Positions 34,409 to 44,078 of a stretch of 64,000 bases of DNA are shown here, piece after piece. Numbering within the stretch: the stretch's first letter is position 1; every line of letters starts with the position of its first letter. The DNA is from Companilactobacillus jidongensis (GTDB lineage: Bacteria; Bacillota; Bacilli; Lactobacillales; Lactobacillaceae), in contig NZ_RHOP01000016.1 of NCBI RefSeq assembly GCF_003946575.1, forward strand, positions 1-64,000, written 5' to 3'. A model generated the notes under the pieces. The model was not told the DNA's origin. It searched no databases and was given only the letters and a program-made list of their open reading frames with translations. A program made the position numbers and the translations under genes.

Positions 34409-36838
34409 TTATCTAATTTCTACATTAAATTTTTGAACCAAACTGTCTTTAACAACGTCAAAAGCTTTTTCAACCGTGTCATCTGTCAAGGTATCTTCAG
34501 GGTTTTGGAACACTAAATGATAACCAAGTGACTTATGATTTGCCTTAATATTTACACCCTGATAAACATCAAAGATATTAACATCAATCAAATATTTTCC
34601 ACCATTGTCAAAAATATCCTTAACAATAGCACCACTTTCGATATCCTTATTAACTAAGATAGCAAGATCACGACTGATACTTGGATATTTAGGAGCGGTC
34701 TTAGCCTGCACATTACGCTTCTCCATTCCAAACAGTGTGTCAACGTTTAGTTCAAATACAAATGTTTCATCAATACTATGTTCTTTTTGGTAGTCTGGAT
34801 GTAGTTTACCAATAAAACCAATGGATTGTCCATCTGCTATTATTTCAGCAGTTTGACCAGGATGCAAGTTAGAAATTTTATTAGTTGCTCGATATTCAAA
34901 ATTTGCATCGATATTTGTGAACGATAATAATTCTTCAACTATACCTTTAACATCATAGAAATCAACTTGTTTAGATTGAGTATTCCATGAATCCAAGGCA
35001 ATATTACCACTAATCGCACCAGCAATATATTCTATTTCATTAGGACGGTCAACTCCATCTGGACGATCAAATATTCTAGCTTGTTCAAAAATGCTAATGT
35101 CGTTATTGTTTCTAGCTTGATTGTAAGCAACGTTATTGACTAATCCAGGAATTAAACTAGTTCTCAAATATTCATGATCTTCAGTCATTGGATGCAACAA
35201 CTTAGTATAGTTAGTATCAATAACATTAAAATCTTCAGATTCTTTTTTGTTCATCAATGAGAAGTTAATAACTTCATTCATCCCTTGACCTAACAAAATA
35301 TTACGAAGTTTATTGCTGAATTCACGTTTTGGAGAATAACCACCTGCAGTTTCCATACCGGTGGGAAGTGTTCCCTTCAGGTTCTCATAACCGTAGATAC
35401 GAATGACCTCTTCGACAAGATCAGCTTCAATACTCATGTCCCAACGTCTTGTAGGAATCGTAACTGTAACATCATCATTATCAAGTTCAGCAGTGAAACC
35501 TAGGCGGTCAAAAATACTCATGATTTTTTCAGCTGTTAGATCGAGTCCCATCAAGTGATTGATATGTGAAATCTTACTCTTGATAACTGTTGGCTTAGCT
35601 TCCGTTCCAACTCCAACTAATTCGTCAGAGATTTCACTCGCATGTGCATTTTCATCAACTAATTGAGTTGCCCGAACTAATGCATCTGATACAGCACCAT
35701 TGTCGACACCCTTTTCAAATCTATTTGAGGCATCTCCACGAAGGTCATGTCTTTGAGCCGCTTTACGAACAGCAGCACCATCATAGACAGCACTCTCTAA
35801 GACAACATTCTTAGTTTCATTTGTGACACGTGCACTAATTCCACCAGCAACACCAGCTAATCCCAAGATTTGCTCTCCAGCAGCAACGACTAAGTCGTTC
35901 TTGTTCAAGATTGTATTAGTATTCTCGTCGTCATCTTGATTGTTCAATTCAGTTGAGAACTTCTCTCCTGATTTGGCATTACGAACTGTAATGCGTTTCT
36001 CTTGTAGTTTATCCAGATCATAAGCCTGAATTGGTTGACCAAATTCAATCATAACGTAATTAGCAGCATCAATAACATTATTTACAGGTTGGATATTTTG
36101 ATTCCATAAACGACGTTGCATCCACAATGGACTTTCACCAACTGTAACGTTCTTCAAAGTTCTTACTAAGAAATCTGGTACTAATTCTTTATTTTCTATA
36201 TCTACTGCTAAGTCGTTTGAATCAACGATTTTTGCTTCATCAATTACCGGAGCAGTGTACTTAGGCTTCTCATCATATGTAGCACCGATTTCCCAAGCAG
36301 CACCACGCATACCTAATGTGTCAGCACGGTTAGGTGTAATATCCATATCAACCATATCATCGCTTAATCCAAGCGCTACTAGTGCATCAGTCCCTGGTGT
36401 AACGACTTCTGGAAAAACGTAGATTCCTTTATGATAAGCTTCTGGAACATATTTTGTTGGTACACCAATTTCGTCTAAGCCACAAATCATACCATTTGAT
36501 TCTTGACCACGAATCTTGCCTTTTTTGATACGTTTACCTTCTGGTAAATGAGCACCGTGCAAGGCAACAATTACGTACTGGTCGTTGGCAACATTAGGTG
36601 CTCCACAAACGATTTGAATGTCATCATCTTCACCAACATCAACCGTAGTAATATTCAGATGATCTGAATCCGGATGTTGGGAAATACTTGTAATGTGTCC
36701 TACAACTAATTTGTCTAATCCTTCAGCATTGTGGACGGGGCTTGACTCAATACCTGTCAATGAGATTTTATTAGCCATTTCTTCAACGGTATGAGTAACT
36801 GGGATATATTCTTTTAACCAATTAACGGAAATTTTCAT
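34409..36838 (-). CDS. pheT: Phenylalanyl-tRNA synthetase beta subunit
   Basis: Editing and structural subunit of the (alpha-beta)2 enzyme. The 809 residues start with MKISVNWLKEYIP and show an EMAP-type tRNA-binding domain (about 40-155, VVGHITSISQHPDSDHL), the B3/B4 editing region (about 210-400), the B5 fold and the C-terminal anticodon-binding domain (KAPKYPSISRDLAI-like segment). It follows pheS by 4 bases under the T-box leader. Confidence 0.96.
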   Translation of the reverse strand: MKISVNWLKEYIPVTHTVEEMANKISLTGIESSPVHNAEGLDKLVVGHITSISQHPDSDHLNITTVDVGEDDDIQIVCGAPNVANDQYVIVALHGAHLPEGKRIKKGKIRGQESNGMICGLDEIGVPTKYVPEAYHKGIYVFPEVVTPGTDALVALGLSDDMVDMDITPNRADTLGMRGAAWEIGATYDEKPKYTAPVIDEAKIVDSNDLAVDIENKELVPDFLVRTLKNVTVGESPLWMQRRLWNQNIQPVNNVIDAANYVMIEFGQPIQAYDLDKLQEKRITVRNAKSGEKFSTELNNQDDDENTNTILNKNDLVVAAGEQILGLAGVAGGISARVTNETKNVVLESAVYDGAAVRKAAQRHDLRGDASNRFEKGVDNGAVSDALVRATQLVDENAHASEISDELVGVGTEAKPTVIKSKISHINHLMGLDLTAEKIMSIFDRLGFTAELDNDDVTVTIPTRRWDMSIEADLVEEVIRIYGYENLKGTLPTGMETAGGYSPKREFSNKLRNILLGQGMNEVINFSLMNKKESEDFNVIDTNYTKLLHPMTEDHEYLRTSLIPGLVNNVAYNQARNNNDISIFEQARIFDRPDGVDRPNEIEYIAGAISGNIALDSWNTQSKQVDFYDVKGIVEELLSFTNIDANFEYRATNKISNLHPGQTAEIIADGQSIGFIGKLHPDYQKEHSIDETFVFELNVDTLFGMEKRNVQAKTAPKYPSISRDLAILVNKDIESGAIVKDIFDNGGKYLIDVNIFDVYQGVNIKANHKSLGYHLVFQNPEDTLTDDTVEKAFDVVKDSLVQKFNVEIR

Positions 36839-36842
36839 TATC

Positions 36843-37889
36843 TTAATTTACTCCTTTGAATTGTTCTAGGAATCTTACATCATTTGAGTAGAAGTCACGA
36901 ATATCGTTTACACCGTACTTCAACATCGCAAATCTCTCAGGTCCAAGGCCAAAGGCAATTCCACTATAAACTGTTGAATCGATACCTGACATTTCAAGAA
37001 CATTGGGATGACTTAATCCAGCACCTAGAACCTCGATCCAGCCAGTATACTTACAAATACGGCAACCTTTACCACCACAGTTGAAGCATGAAACATCAAC
37101 TTCAACACTTGGCTCGGTAAATGGGAAGTAACTAGGACGGAAGCGAATTTCACGTTCTGCACCGAAGACGTGACGACATAATGCTTCAAGAGTCCCCTTT
37201 AGGTCCGCCATCGAAACATTTTTATCAACTACTAAACCTTCGATTTGATGGAATTGATGTGAATGAGTCGCATCATCATCATCACGACGATAAACAACAC
37301 CTGGTGAGATAACTTTCAAAGGACCCTTTGAAAAATCGTGAGACTCCATATCACGGCCTTCTTGGGCAGAAGTTTGTGTACGCATAAGTAATTGATCAGT
37401 CAAATAAAAAGTATCTTGCATATCACGTGCAGGATGATTCTGAGGGATATTCAAACGTTCAAAATTATAGTGATCTTCTTCAACCTCGTGACCAGCATCG
37501 ACTCGATAGCCTAGTCCGATAAAGAATTCCTCAATATCTTCGATAGTCTGATTAAGAATATGTCTAGTACCATATTTTTTTGGTTGAGCTGGAAGAGTCA
37601 CATCAATTGTTTCTTCTTCCAATTTTTTAGCAACAATTTTACGATTTAATTCTTCCATTTTTTCTTCAATGGCAGCTTGGATATCCTTTTTAACATTATT
37701 GGCAAGTGTACCCATCTCCGGACGTTCATCAACTGGAACGTCTTTCATTCCACGAAGAGCCTTAGTAATGGGTCCCTTCTTACCTAGCAAATTAACTCTC
37801 AAGTCATTTAATTCTTGGATTCTCTCAGCACGTTTGGCATCATCGATACCACTAGTACGCAGGTCTTTTAATTTATCATTTAATGACAT
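36843..37889 (-). CDS. pheS: Phenylalanyl-tRNA synthetase alpha subunit
   Basis: Catalytic class II subunit. The N-terminal coiled coil (1-90) precedes motif 2 ([22 protein letters not shown]) and motif 3 ([15 protein letters not shown]). Four cysteines in [12 protein letters not shown] near 265-277 resemble the zinc-like pattern of some PheS. Length 348 is standard. Expression is expected to follow uncharged tRNA-Phe through the T-box upstream. Confidence 0.96.
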   Translation of the reverse strand: MSLNDKLKDLRTSGIDDAKRAERIQELNDLRVNLLGKKGPITKALRGMKDVPVDERPEMGTLANNVKKDIQAAIEEKMEELNRKIVAKKLEEETIDVTLPAQPKKYGTRHILNQTIEDIEEFFIGLGYRVDAGHEVEEDHYNFERLNIPQNHPARDMQDTFYLTDQLLMRTQTSAQEGRDMESHDFSKGPLKVISPGVVYRRDDDDATHSHQFHQIEGLVVDKNVSMADLKGTLEALCRHVFGAEREIRFRPSYFPFTEPSVEVDVSCFNCGGKGCRICKYTGWIEVLGAGLSHPNVLEMSGIDSTVYSGIAFGLGPERFAMLKYGVNDIRDFYSNDVRFLEQFKGVN

Positions 37890-37920
37890 TCGTTGTTCCT
37901 CCTAAATTAATTCCTAAAAC

Positions 37921-38112
37921 AAAAAAAAGTCCTCGTTCCAAAAAAGGGACGAGGACTCGCGGTACCACCCTAGTTCATACCAATAAAGTATGCACTCTAG
38001 GGTTTTATATAGTAAACCAAGCTTCAAAACTCAGAAAGTGAATTCGTCATTTTGTTTATTAGACCTTCTCAGCAACTGGTCTTTTCTTAAATAAACGCTG
38101 TGATTACTATTT
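37921..38112 (-). ncRNA. T-box leader (Phe) of pheST
   Basis: Minus strand: stem I base ATAGTAA / TTACTAT, the specifier loop with TTC (Phe) in GACGAATTCACTT, T-box core AGGGTGGTACCGCG, then terminator GAGTCCTCGT... / ...ACGAGGACT followed by eight T residues. The antiterminator can form with the T-box bases pairing upstream sequence. Uncharged tRNA-Phe (GAA) should stabilise it and allow pheST readthrough. Confidence 0.95.
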
Positions 38113-38146
38113 TTCGTCATCGTTTTTGCAAATATTATATATATCG

Positions 38147-38174
38147 ATTATACAAAAATTTAAAAGTTTCGCAA
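38147..38174 (-). promoter_or_regulatory. Probable promoter of the pheST T-box transcript
   Basis: TTGCGA (38169-38174), 16-bp spacer, TATAAT (38147-38152) on the minus strand, about 40 bases upstream of T-box stem I. Another TATAAT at 38134-38139 is possible. It lies just after the rRNA methyltransferase stop (38178). Confidence 0.6.
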
Positions 38175-38177
38175 GTT

Positions 38178-38948
38178 TTAAATAGATTTCAATCCGTACA
38201 TCAATACACCGGCAGCAACTGCTACATTGAGTGATTCAGCTTTTCCAAGAATTGGAATAAAGATATTTTGATCAGTCTTTGACAATACGTCTGCATCTAA
38301 TCCATGAGCTTCATTACCCATCACTAGTGCAAAGTCACTAGTTTTTTCTAGTTCATTATATGGTAAAGCTCTCTTGTTAACTTCAGAACCATAAACTTTC
38401 AAACCAGACTTCTTAGCAATTGAAATTGCTTCCTGAAGATCCATACGATAAATTGGCAAATGGAATTGGCTACCTTGCATTGATCTTTGAACCTTTGGTT
38501 GATAGAAATCAGCTGAATTCAAACTAGTAATCACACCAGAATATCCGGCAGCATCAGCTGTACGAACAATAGTACCAACATTTCCTGGATCTTGAACATC
38601 ATCTAAGATGACCCATTGACCCTTCATTTCAGTTAAATCATCGTTCTCTTGAACCTTAATAACTGCAAAAATTCCTTGTGGAGTCTTTGTTTCTGATAGA
38701 GATTGTGCGACATCATCTGAAACACCAGTAACGATATCATGATATTTTTTTGCTAAACGATCATTTTCGTTATTTTCAGTTACATATAACTTAACGATTC
38801 TTTGATCATTTGCATCGGCCTCACGGACCAAATGAAAACCTTCAATCAAATATGTACCAGTTTTTTTAATATTTTTAGTTACAGACAACTTAGCTAATTG
38901 CTTGATTTCATCATTTTTTTTAGACTCAATATATTTCATTGAATTCAT
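38178..38948 (-). CDS. TrmH/SpoU-family RNA 2'-O-methyltransferase
   Basis: SPOUT-fold methyltransferase, 256 residues, acting on rRNA or tRNA (RlmB/YsgA-like). An N-terminal substrate-binding domain (about 1-95) is followed by the SAM knot with ILDDVQDPGNVGTIVRTADAAG, VMGNEAHGL and IPILGKAESLNVAVAAGV. Exact target not known. In B. subtilis ysgA lies beside pheST too. Divergent from acyP. Confidence 0.9.
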   Translation of the reverse strand: MNSMKYIESKKNDEIKQLAKLSVTKNIKKTGTYLIEGFHLVREADANDQRIVKLYVTENNENDRLAKKYHDIVTGVSDDVAQSLSETKTPQGIFAVIKVQENDDLTEMKGQWVILDDVQDPGNVGTIVRTADAAGYSGVITSLNSADFYQPKVQRSMQGSQFHLPIYRMDLQEAISIAKKSGLKVYGSEVNKRALPYNELEKTSDFALVMGNEAHGLDADVLSKTDQNIFIPILGKAESLNVAVAAGVLMYGLKSI

Positions 38949-39003
38949 CCCTCTTGCTTTCTATTATATAATGTTACCATATTAAAAGATTGAGGTGATA
39001 CGT

Positions 39004-39279
39004 ATGAAGCATCTTTCCATTAATGTTTCGGGATTAGTCCAAGGAGTTGGCTTCCGTTATTCCGTCGTCCAATTAGCTGACAAAATGAACGTGACCGGAA
39101 CAGTTGAAAATGAAATGGACGGATCGGTTTCAATTGAAGCAGAGGCTGACGAAAGAATTTTATATATTTTTTTAAGTAAAGTTAAGGCTTCCCCTTCACC
39201 CTTTGGCAGAGTTGACAAATTGGACTATACTTTTTCTGATGATGTGAAATCTTATAGGAAATTCACCGTCATCGGTTGA
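39004..39279 (+). CDS. acyP: Acylphosphatase
   Basis: Hydrolyses acyl phosphates such as carbamoyl phosphate. From ATG 39004 (GAGGTG ribosome site at 38992-38997) it has 91 residues. The catalytic arginine and asparagine-equivalent region SGLVQGVGFRYSV (about 9-21) is present; the next motif region GTVENEMDGSVSIEAEADE is close to the usual GWVKNLPDGSVE-like pattern, with Asn in VEN. Upstream of yidC, as in other Firmicutes. Confidence 0.92.
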   Translation: MKHLSINVSGLVQGVGFRYSVVQLADKMNVTGTVENEMDGSVSIEAEADERILYIFLSKVKASPSPFGRVDKLDYTFSDDVKSYRKFTVIG

Positions 39280-39335
39280 AACGTCAATTAACTTAACGTA
39301 TATTACTTTTATATGACTAAAAGGGTGGTTTATAA

Positions 39336-40346
39336 GTGAATAAAAAATTTGTCAAATATATATCAGTCCTATCACTCGTGATAGTTCTGTCGTTAGTTAT
39401 CACTGGTTGTGCTCAACGAACCGGTGCTACCTTACGTGCTCCACAAAGCGGACCATACGGATGGATCTATAAATGGATCGGAACACCGTTCCAAAACTTG
39501 ATCCTTGCTACTGCCAAATCAATTGGTGGTAAAAATGCTTATGCATGGGGAATCATCATTATCTCATTCGTAGTTCGTTTAGTTTTATTGCCACTTTCCT
39601 TGAACCAACAATACAAGTCGACAGCTCAACAAGAAAAAATGCGTGCTGTTCAACCTCAATTGAAATTAATTCAAGAAAAGCAAAAAGAAGCTAAAGATCC
39701 TGCAGTTCAACAACAGATCAGTAGCTTGATGATGGAAGTCTACAAGAAAAACAATTTAAGTTTAACTGGTGGACTAGGATGTTTGCCATTGCTACTTCAA
39801 ATGCCAGTTTTGATTGGTATTTATCAAGCCGTGCAATATTCCAAAGAAATTGGTGCCGCAACCTTCTTATCAATACCACTTGGTAAGTCAAGTATGGTCA
39901 TCACGATCATCGCTACATTGTTCTACGTTGTTCAAGGATTCATGTCACTACAGATTGTTCCACAAGAACAAAGAAAACAAATGCAAACCATGCTGCTAAT
40001 GAGTCCTATGATGACATTCTTCATCTCAATGATTTCATCAGCTGCGTTGGCATTGTACTTCTTAGTTGGTGGTATCATCATCGTTATCCAACAATTGATC
40101 ACAAATTACATTATTACTCCTAAGATCAAGCGTGAGGCTGACGAAAGACTAAAGAACAATCCCGTTACCGTTGTTGTTACTGAAGAATCATTGAATAAAA
40201 TTCTTGGTAAAGATTCTTCTAATAACACAAGTTCTGATTCATCGAGCTCATCAGATGTTGTTGCTGAAGGTGATGAAGATTCACATAAGTTACACAAGAA
40301 TATCCGCGAATTAAATAAAGGTAAACAAAGCAGACCTAAAGACTAA
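39336..40346 (+). CDS. yidC: Membrane protein insertase YidC (OxaA, lipoprotein form)
   Basis: Inserts membrane proteins with or without SecYEG. Starts at GTG 39336 behind AAGGGTGG. A lipoprotein signal with VITGC (lipobox, Cys about 25) is followed by five membrane segments, including the hydrophilic-groove region FVVRLVLLPLSLNQQYKS with its conserved arginine (about 71). GCLPLLLQMPVLIG and a basic, Ser/Asp-rich C-terminal tail (290-336) are typical. The tail may bind ribosomes. Confidence 0.94.
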   Translation: MNKKFVKYISVLSLVIVLSLVITGCAQRTGATLRAPQSGPYGWIYKWIGTPFQNLILATAKSIGGKNAYAWGIIIISFVVRLVLLPLSLNQQYKSTAQQEKMRAVQPQLKLIQEKQKEAKDPAVQQQISSLMMEVYKKNNLSLTGGLGCLPLLLQMPVLIGIYQAVQYSKEIGAATFLSIPLGKSSMVITIIATLFYVVQGFMSLQIVPQEQRKQMQTMLLMSPMMTFFISMISSAALALYFLVGGIIIVIQQLITNYIITPKIKREADERLKNNPVTVVVTEESLNKILGKDSSNNTSSDSSSSSDVVAEGDEDSHKLHKNIRELNKGKQSRPKD

Positions 40347-40383
40347 CAAAAAAGTACTCCGAAATTATCGGAGTACTTTTTAT
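40347..40383. terminator. Bidirectional terminator between yidC and the histidine kinase gene
   Basis: AAAAGTACTCCGA / TCGGAGTACTTTT, 13-bp stem with an AATTA loop, A/T runs on both sides, serving the convergent yidC and kinase genes. The kinase stop codon begins inside the right flank. Confidence 0.92.
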
Positions 40384-41495
40384 TTTGCTTCCGTTTTCTT
40401 TTTTTTAGAACGTGATTTAGCCTTTTCTACTGAATCATTAGTTTCTTCAGTATCTTGCAACAGTGGTAATTCAATTCTAAAAACTGTACCAGAACCGACT
40501 ACACTTTCCACTTCCAATGTACCATGATAGATCTCTATCAATCTTTTGGCGATAGAAAGTCCTAGACCGTTCCCTCCACGTTTTCTAGAGCGTGCCTTGT
40601 CAACTCTGTAGAAACGATTAAAAATTCGTTTAACGTCATTTTTTGCGATTCCAAGACCGTAGTCTTGAACTGCAATTTCCAATACTTCAGAATTAGTCGA
40701 CGCGGACAAACTTATTTCTTTACGATCAGCTGAGTACTTGAAGGCATTATCAAGAAGAATCACCAATACTTGCTCGAGATGATTTCGATAGATCTTCACA
40801 ACACTGCCATCTCTAATATCGTCATCAAAGTTGATGACAAAATCATCATGCAGCATCTTAAAATCATTATAGACTTGAATAAATAGCGGCTTAACTTCAG
40901 TAGTTTGATCAAGATAATCACTATCAATCTGCTCAACTCTGGTTAGGTCAAGCATTTCTTGAATCAAGGATTGCATACGTTTCAATTCTTGCAATGAAGA
41001 ATTGATCGAATCATTCAAAACCTCAGGATCATCTTTACCCCAACGTTGCAACATACTCAAATGTCCTTCAAGTACAGCAACTGGGGTTCTTAATTCGTGA
41101 GAAACATCTTCCACGAATTCTTTTTGTTGATTAGTATAAGCCTGCATTCTATCGAGCATCTTATTAATATTAACTGTTAAATCATAAATTTCATCATTGC
41201 GTTTACGTATTTTGATACGCGAGTCAGAATCAGGTTTCTTATTCAAATCATCAATCGTATTATTAATTACTTTGATATTATTCAGAACTTGATTTACCGC
41301 AAAGAAACTAACTGTGACCCCTATAATAAATACGACGACCCCAGCAATTATCAATCTTGTGTTAAAGATGCGAATCACTGCCGGAGTGGCTACTTTATCA
41401 ACCGTATGCATAGCGATAGTTGCTACAACAATATACGCGATTAGAATAACAGCCGAAATCATTGCGGTCCATTTAAAACGTATAGAAATCCTCAT
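40380..41495 (-). CDS. Sensor histidine kinase, ArlS-like, with minimal sensor loop
   Basis: 371 residues. TM1 (about 10-28) and TM2 (48-68) are separated by only some 19 external residues, then HAMP (69-121), HisKA with phospho-acceptor His133 in FVEDVSHELRTPVA, and a HATPase domain with VILLDNAFKYS, DYGLGI and KRGGNGLGLSIAK. The Lys-rich C-terminal tail (TVEKAKSRSKKKKTEAK-type) is unusual. The kinase gene overlaps its regulator by 4 bases. Staphylococcal ArlS has a larger external domain; here it is missing. Substrate unknown. Confidence 0.9.
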   Translation of the reverse strand: MRISIRFKWTAMISAVILIAYIVVATIAMHTVDKVATPAVIRIFNTRLIIAGVVVFIIGVTVSFFAVNQVLNNIKVINNTIDDLNKKPDSDSRIKIRKRNDEIYDLTVNINKMLDRMQAYTNQQKEFVEDVSHELRTPVAVLEGHLSMLQRWGKDDPEVLNDSINSSLQELKRMQSLIQEMLDLTRVEQIDSDYLDQTTEVKPLFIQVYNDFKMLHDDFVINFDDDIRDGSVVKIYRNHLEQVLVILLDNAFKYSADRKEISLSASTNSEVLEIAVQDYGLGIAKNDVKRIFNRFYRVDKARSRKRGGNGLGLSIAKRLIEIYHGTLEVESVVGSGTVFRIELPLLQDTEETNDSVEKAKSRSKKKKTEAK

Positions 41496-42178
41496 CGACG
41501 CATCACGTAACCTTTACCACGGACAGTAGAAATATAACTTGGAGCACCACCACGATCGATCTTGTTTCTCAAATACTTAATATAAACATCAACGACATTT
41601 GTTTCTGTGCTACTGCCGCTTCCCCAGACACGTTCCAATAAGTCGTCACGACTTAAAACGGTGCCAACGTTCTCCATCAGAGCACTTAACAAATCATATT
41701 CACGTCTAGTCAAGTCGATCACTTCACCATTACGCTTCAAAGTCTGTGTAGTCTTGTCGATAACTAAGTTCTTATACTTCAGAACTTGGTCATTATTACG
41801 AGTAACATCGATATCCAAATCAATACGTCTTAACAAAGCACGAATGCGTGCAAGTAATTCTTCAATTGCAAATGGTTTAACAATATAATCGTCAGCTCCG
41901 TGATCCAAACCGGATACACGATCAATAATTGAATCACGTGCAGTCATCATGATAATAGGTGTGTTCTTCTCTTGACGAATACGACGACAAACCTCAATTC
42001 CGTTTAGTTCTGGAAGCATAAGATCAAGTAAAATAAGATCCCATTCTTCACTCAATGCAGCATCAAGACCTGTTCGACCATCTCGCTCAACAGAAACATC
42101 ATAATTTTCATGTTGAAGTTCTAGTTGAACAAATTTGGCCATGTTTTCTTCGTCTTCAATAACAAGTATCTTAGCCAT
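41492..42178 (-). CDS. OmpR-family response regulator, ArlR/CsrR-like
   Basis: 228 residues: receiver domain with phospho-acceptor Asp52 in LILLDLMLP, Thr in MTARDS and Lys in KPFAIEE, then a winged-helix DNA-binding domain with LTRREYDLLSALMENVGTV and VDVYIKYLRNKID. The whole protein closely resembles ArlR, including HGADDYIVKPFAIEELLARIR-type sequence. Kinase gene is adjacent. It controls virulence or envelope genes in other Firmicutes; targets here are unknown. Confidence 0.92.
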   Translation of the reverse strand: MAKILVIEDEENMAKFVQLELQHENYDVSVERDGRTGLDAALSEEWDLILLDLMLPELNGIEVCRRIRQEKNTPIIMMTARDSIIDRVSGLDHGADDYIVKPFAIEELLARIRALLRRIDLDIDVTRNNDQVLKYKNLVIDKTTQTLKRNGEVIDLTRREYDLLSALMENVGTVLSRDDLLERVWGSGSSTETNVVDVYIKYLRNKIDRGGAPSYISTVRGKGYVMRR

Positions 42179-42475
42179 ACTATTCTCCCAATATTAGATT
42201 TTTTTAATTATCACTTAATACATTAAGTGGATTGTGCCCTCTCAAGGCAATGCACTAATGATTTTAACATATAGCAAAAATTAAAAGAAGACAAGTTTTT
42301 TATTTTGAGATGAAAAATTATATATTTTGGTCCAAGAAATGGATTAGATTAGAGAATAATTTACGAAGTAAATCTTTCTTTAATTGTGGTAATAACAGTA
42401 GGTTGACAGGAAGATTATTCATTTTATCAATCTAATTCAGAAGTTAGATAGCTTTTGATTGAAAAATTTAGAATT
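42179..42475. other. AT-rich intergenic region between the response regulator and gnd
   Basis: The gap up to the gnd terminator has no ORF with a credible start and ribosome site. It holds a few short inverted repeats (TTTAC-gaa-GTAAA near 42361; TCTAA / TTAGA near 42432). It presumably contains the promoter of the arlRS-like operon close to 42190-42240, but no clear pair of -35 and -10 elements was picked. Confidence 0.4.
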
Positions 42476-42520
42476 AAAAAAGTCGAGCTATTAAAATTTC
42501 TTTCTTTAGCTCAACTTTTA
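42476..42520 (-). terminator. Terminator after gnd
   Basis: Minus-strand stem AAAAGT-T-GAGCTA / TAGCTC-G-ACTTTT (one internal mismatch) with a 16-base loop, then a short T-run. It lies 55 bases after the gnd stop. Confidence 0.75.
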
Positions 42521-42574
42521 TTATTTGTATTTTTTTAAAATGAGTTGAAAAATTTAACTAACTTTTCTCACTCT

Positions 42575-43996
42575 CTATTGTTCTTTATACCAAGTATAGT
42601 GATAAATACCAGGCTTATCAGTTCTCTCATATGTATGAGCACCGAAATAATCTCTTTGTGCTTGTACTAAGTTAGCTGGTAATACTTCTGAACGATATTG
42701 ATCATAGTACGTTACAGCTGACATGAATCCTGAAACTGGAATTCCTGCTTGAACAGCGTAACTTACCACGTCACGAACTGCAGCTTGGTATTGATCAACA
42801 ATATTCTTAAAGTAATCATCCATCAATAGATTATCAAGTTTAGCATCTTTGTCATATGCATCAGTGATCTTTTGTAAGAATTGTGCACGAATAATACAAC
42901 CTGCACGCCAGATTTGTGCTATTTCGCCATATTGTAAGTCCCAATCGTAGTGATCTGAAGCAGCCTTCATTTGAGCAAATCCTTGAGCATAACTCATGAT
43001 CTTACTGAAGTACAATGCTTTACGAATCTTCTCAACTAATTCGTCCACATTAACATCTGGCTTGCTTGTTGGACCGGCCAGTACCTTGCTTGCTTTAACA
43101 CGTTCATCCTTATATGCAGAAATATAACGTGAATAAACAGCTTCAGTAATTAGTGATTGTGGAACACCAAGTTCTAGAGCACTTTGTGAGCTCCACTTAC
43201 CAGTACCTTTGTTACCAGCTTTATCCATAATCTTATTTACAATAAAGTCATCGCTGCCTTCATCATCTTTTCTAGTTAGGATCTCAGCAGTAATTTCAAT
43301 CAAGTAACTTGAGAGTTCTCCCTTGTTCCAGTCCTTGAATACATCAGCAACTTTGTTCAAATCGTTGTTGTACAAGTGCTTCAACAAATTGAAACTTTCA
43401 GAGATCAATTCCATGTCACCATATTCGATACCATTGTGAACCATCTTTACATAGTGACCGGCACCATTAGGTCCGATATATGATACACATGGTGCACCGT
43501 CTTCATCGGCTTTGGCTGAGATTTGTTCCAAGATTGGAGCAACTAAGTCATAAGCCTCTTTTTGACCACCGGGCATTAATGAAGGTCCTTGCAATGCACC
43601 AAGTTCACCACCAGATACACCCATTCCGATGAAGTTAATACCTGATTCGTCTAGACGTTTGTTTCTTGCAATAGTGTCCTCGAAGAATGTATTACCACCA
43701 TCGATCAGAACATCACCCTTATCAAGCAAAGGGATAAGTTGGTTGATAACTGCATCAGTACCAGCTCCGGCCTTTACCATCATGAGAATACGACGAGGTT
43801 TTTCGAGTGAATCTACGAAATCCTCAATTGTATAACTTGGATATAATTTCTTGTCAGGATGTTCCTTAACAACAGCTTCAGTCTTTGAACCTGTTCTATT
43901 AAAAATCGCAACATCATAACCACGACTTTCAATATTTAGGGCTAAGTTCTTACCCATAACAGCCATACCAATAACACCAATTTGTGGTTTTGCCAT
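42575..43996 (-). CDS. gnd: 6-phosphogluconate dehydrogenase (decarboxylating)
   Basis: Oxidises 6-phosphogluconate to ribulose 5-phosphate, CO2 and NADPH in the oxidative pentose phosphate branch. The N-terminal Rossmann motif [18 protein letters not shown] is split by about residue 20, then NRT at 33-35; the active-site signature [20 protein letters not shown] (Lys about 184) and the all-helical C-terminal domain are present. Length 473 is normal. Monocistronic with its own terminator. Confidence 0.97.
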   Translation of the reverse strand: MAKPQIGVIGMAVMGKNLALNIESRGYDVAIFNRTGSKTEAVVKEHPDKKLYPSYTIEDFVDSLEKPRRILMMVKAGAGTDAVINQLIPLLDKGDVLIDGGNTFFEDTIARNKRLDESGINFIGMGVSGGELGALQGPSLMPGGQKEAYDLVAPILEQISAKADEDGAPCVSYIGPNGAGHYVKMVHNGIEYGDMELISESFNLLKHLYNNDLNKVADVFKDWNKGELSSYLIEITAEILTRKDDEGSDDFIVNKIMDKAGNKGTGKWSSQSALELGVPQSLITEAVYSRYISAYKDERVKASKVLAGPTSKPDVNVDELVEKIRKALYFSKIMSYAQGFAQMKAASDHYDWDLQYGEIAQIWRAGCIIRAQFLQKITDAYDKDAKLDNLLMDDYFKNIVDQYQAAVRDVVSYAVQAGIPVSGFMSAVTYYDQYRSEVLPANLVQAQRDYFGAHTYERTDKPGIYHYTWYKEQ

Positions 43997-44040
43997 ACTT
44001 TTACCTCCAACTTTTATTACATAACATATTAATCATAACA

Positions 44041-44078
44041 AAAAAATAAAAAAGGAGTATATAAAAGCTACTCCTTTT
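44041..44078 (-). terminator. Terminator embedded in the end of yceD
   Basis: Stem AAAGGAGTA / TACTCCTTT with a 9-base loop and a T-rich tail on the minus strand. The yceD stop codon TAG (44068-44070) lies inside the first arm. It ends the long yqeG-yceD run. Confidence 0.85.

Noticed and set aside
42179-42574. Possible small RNA in the 396-base gap before gnd
   Set aside because: Only short inverted repeats and the gnd terminator are visible; no promoter-terminator pair that would define an RNA gene.
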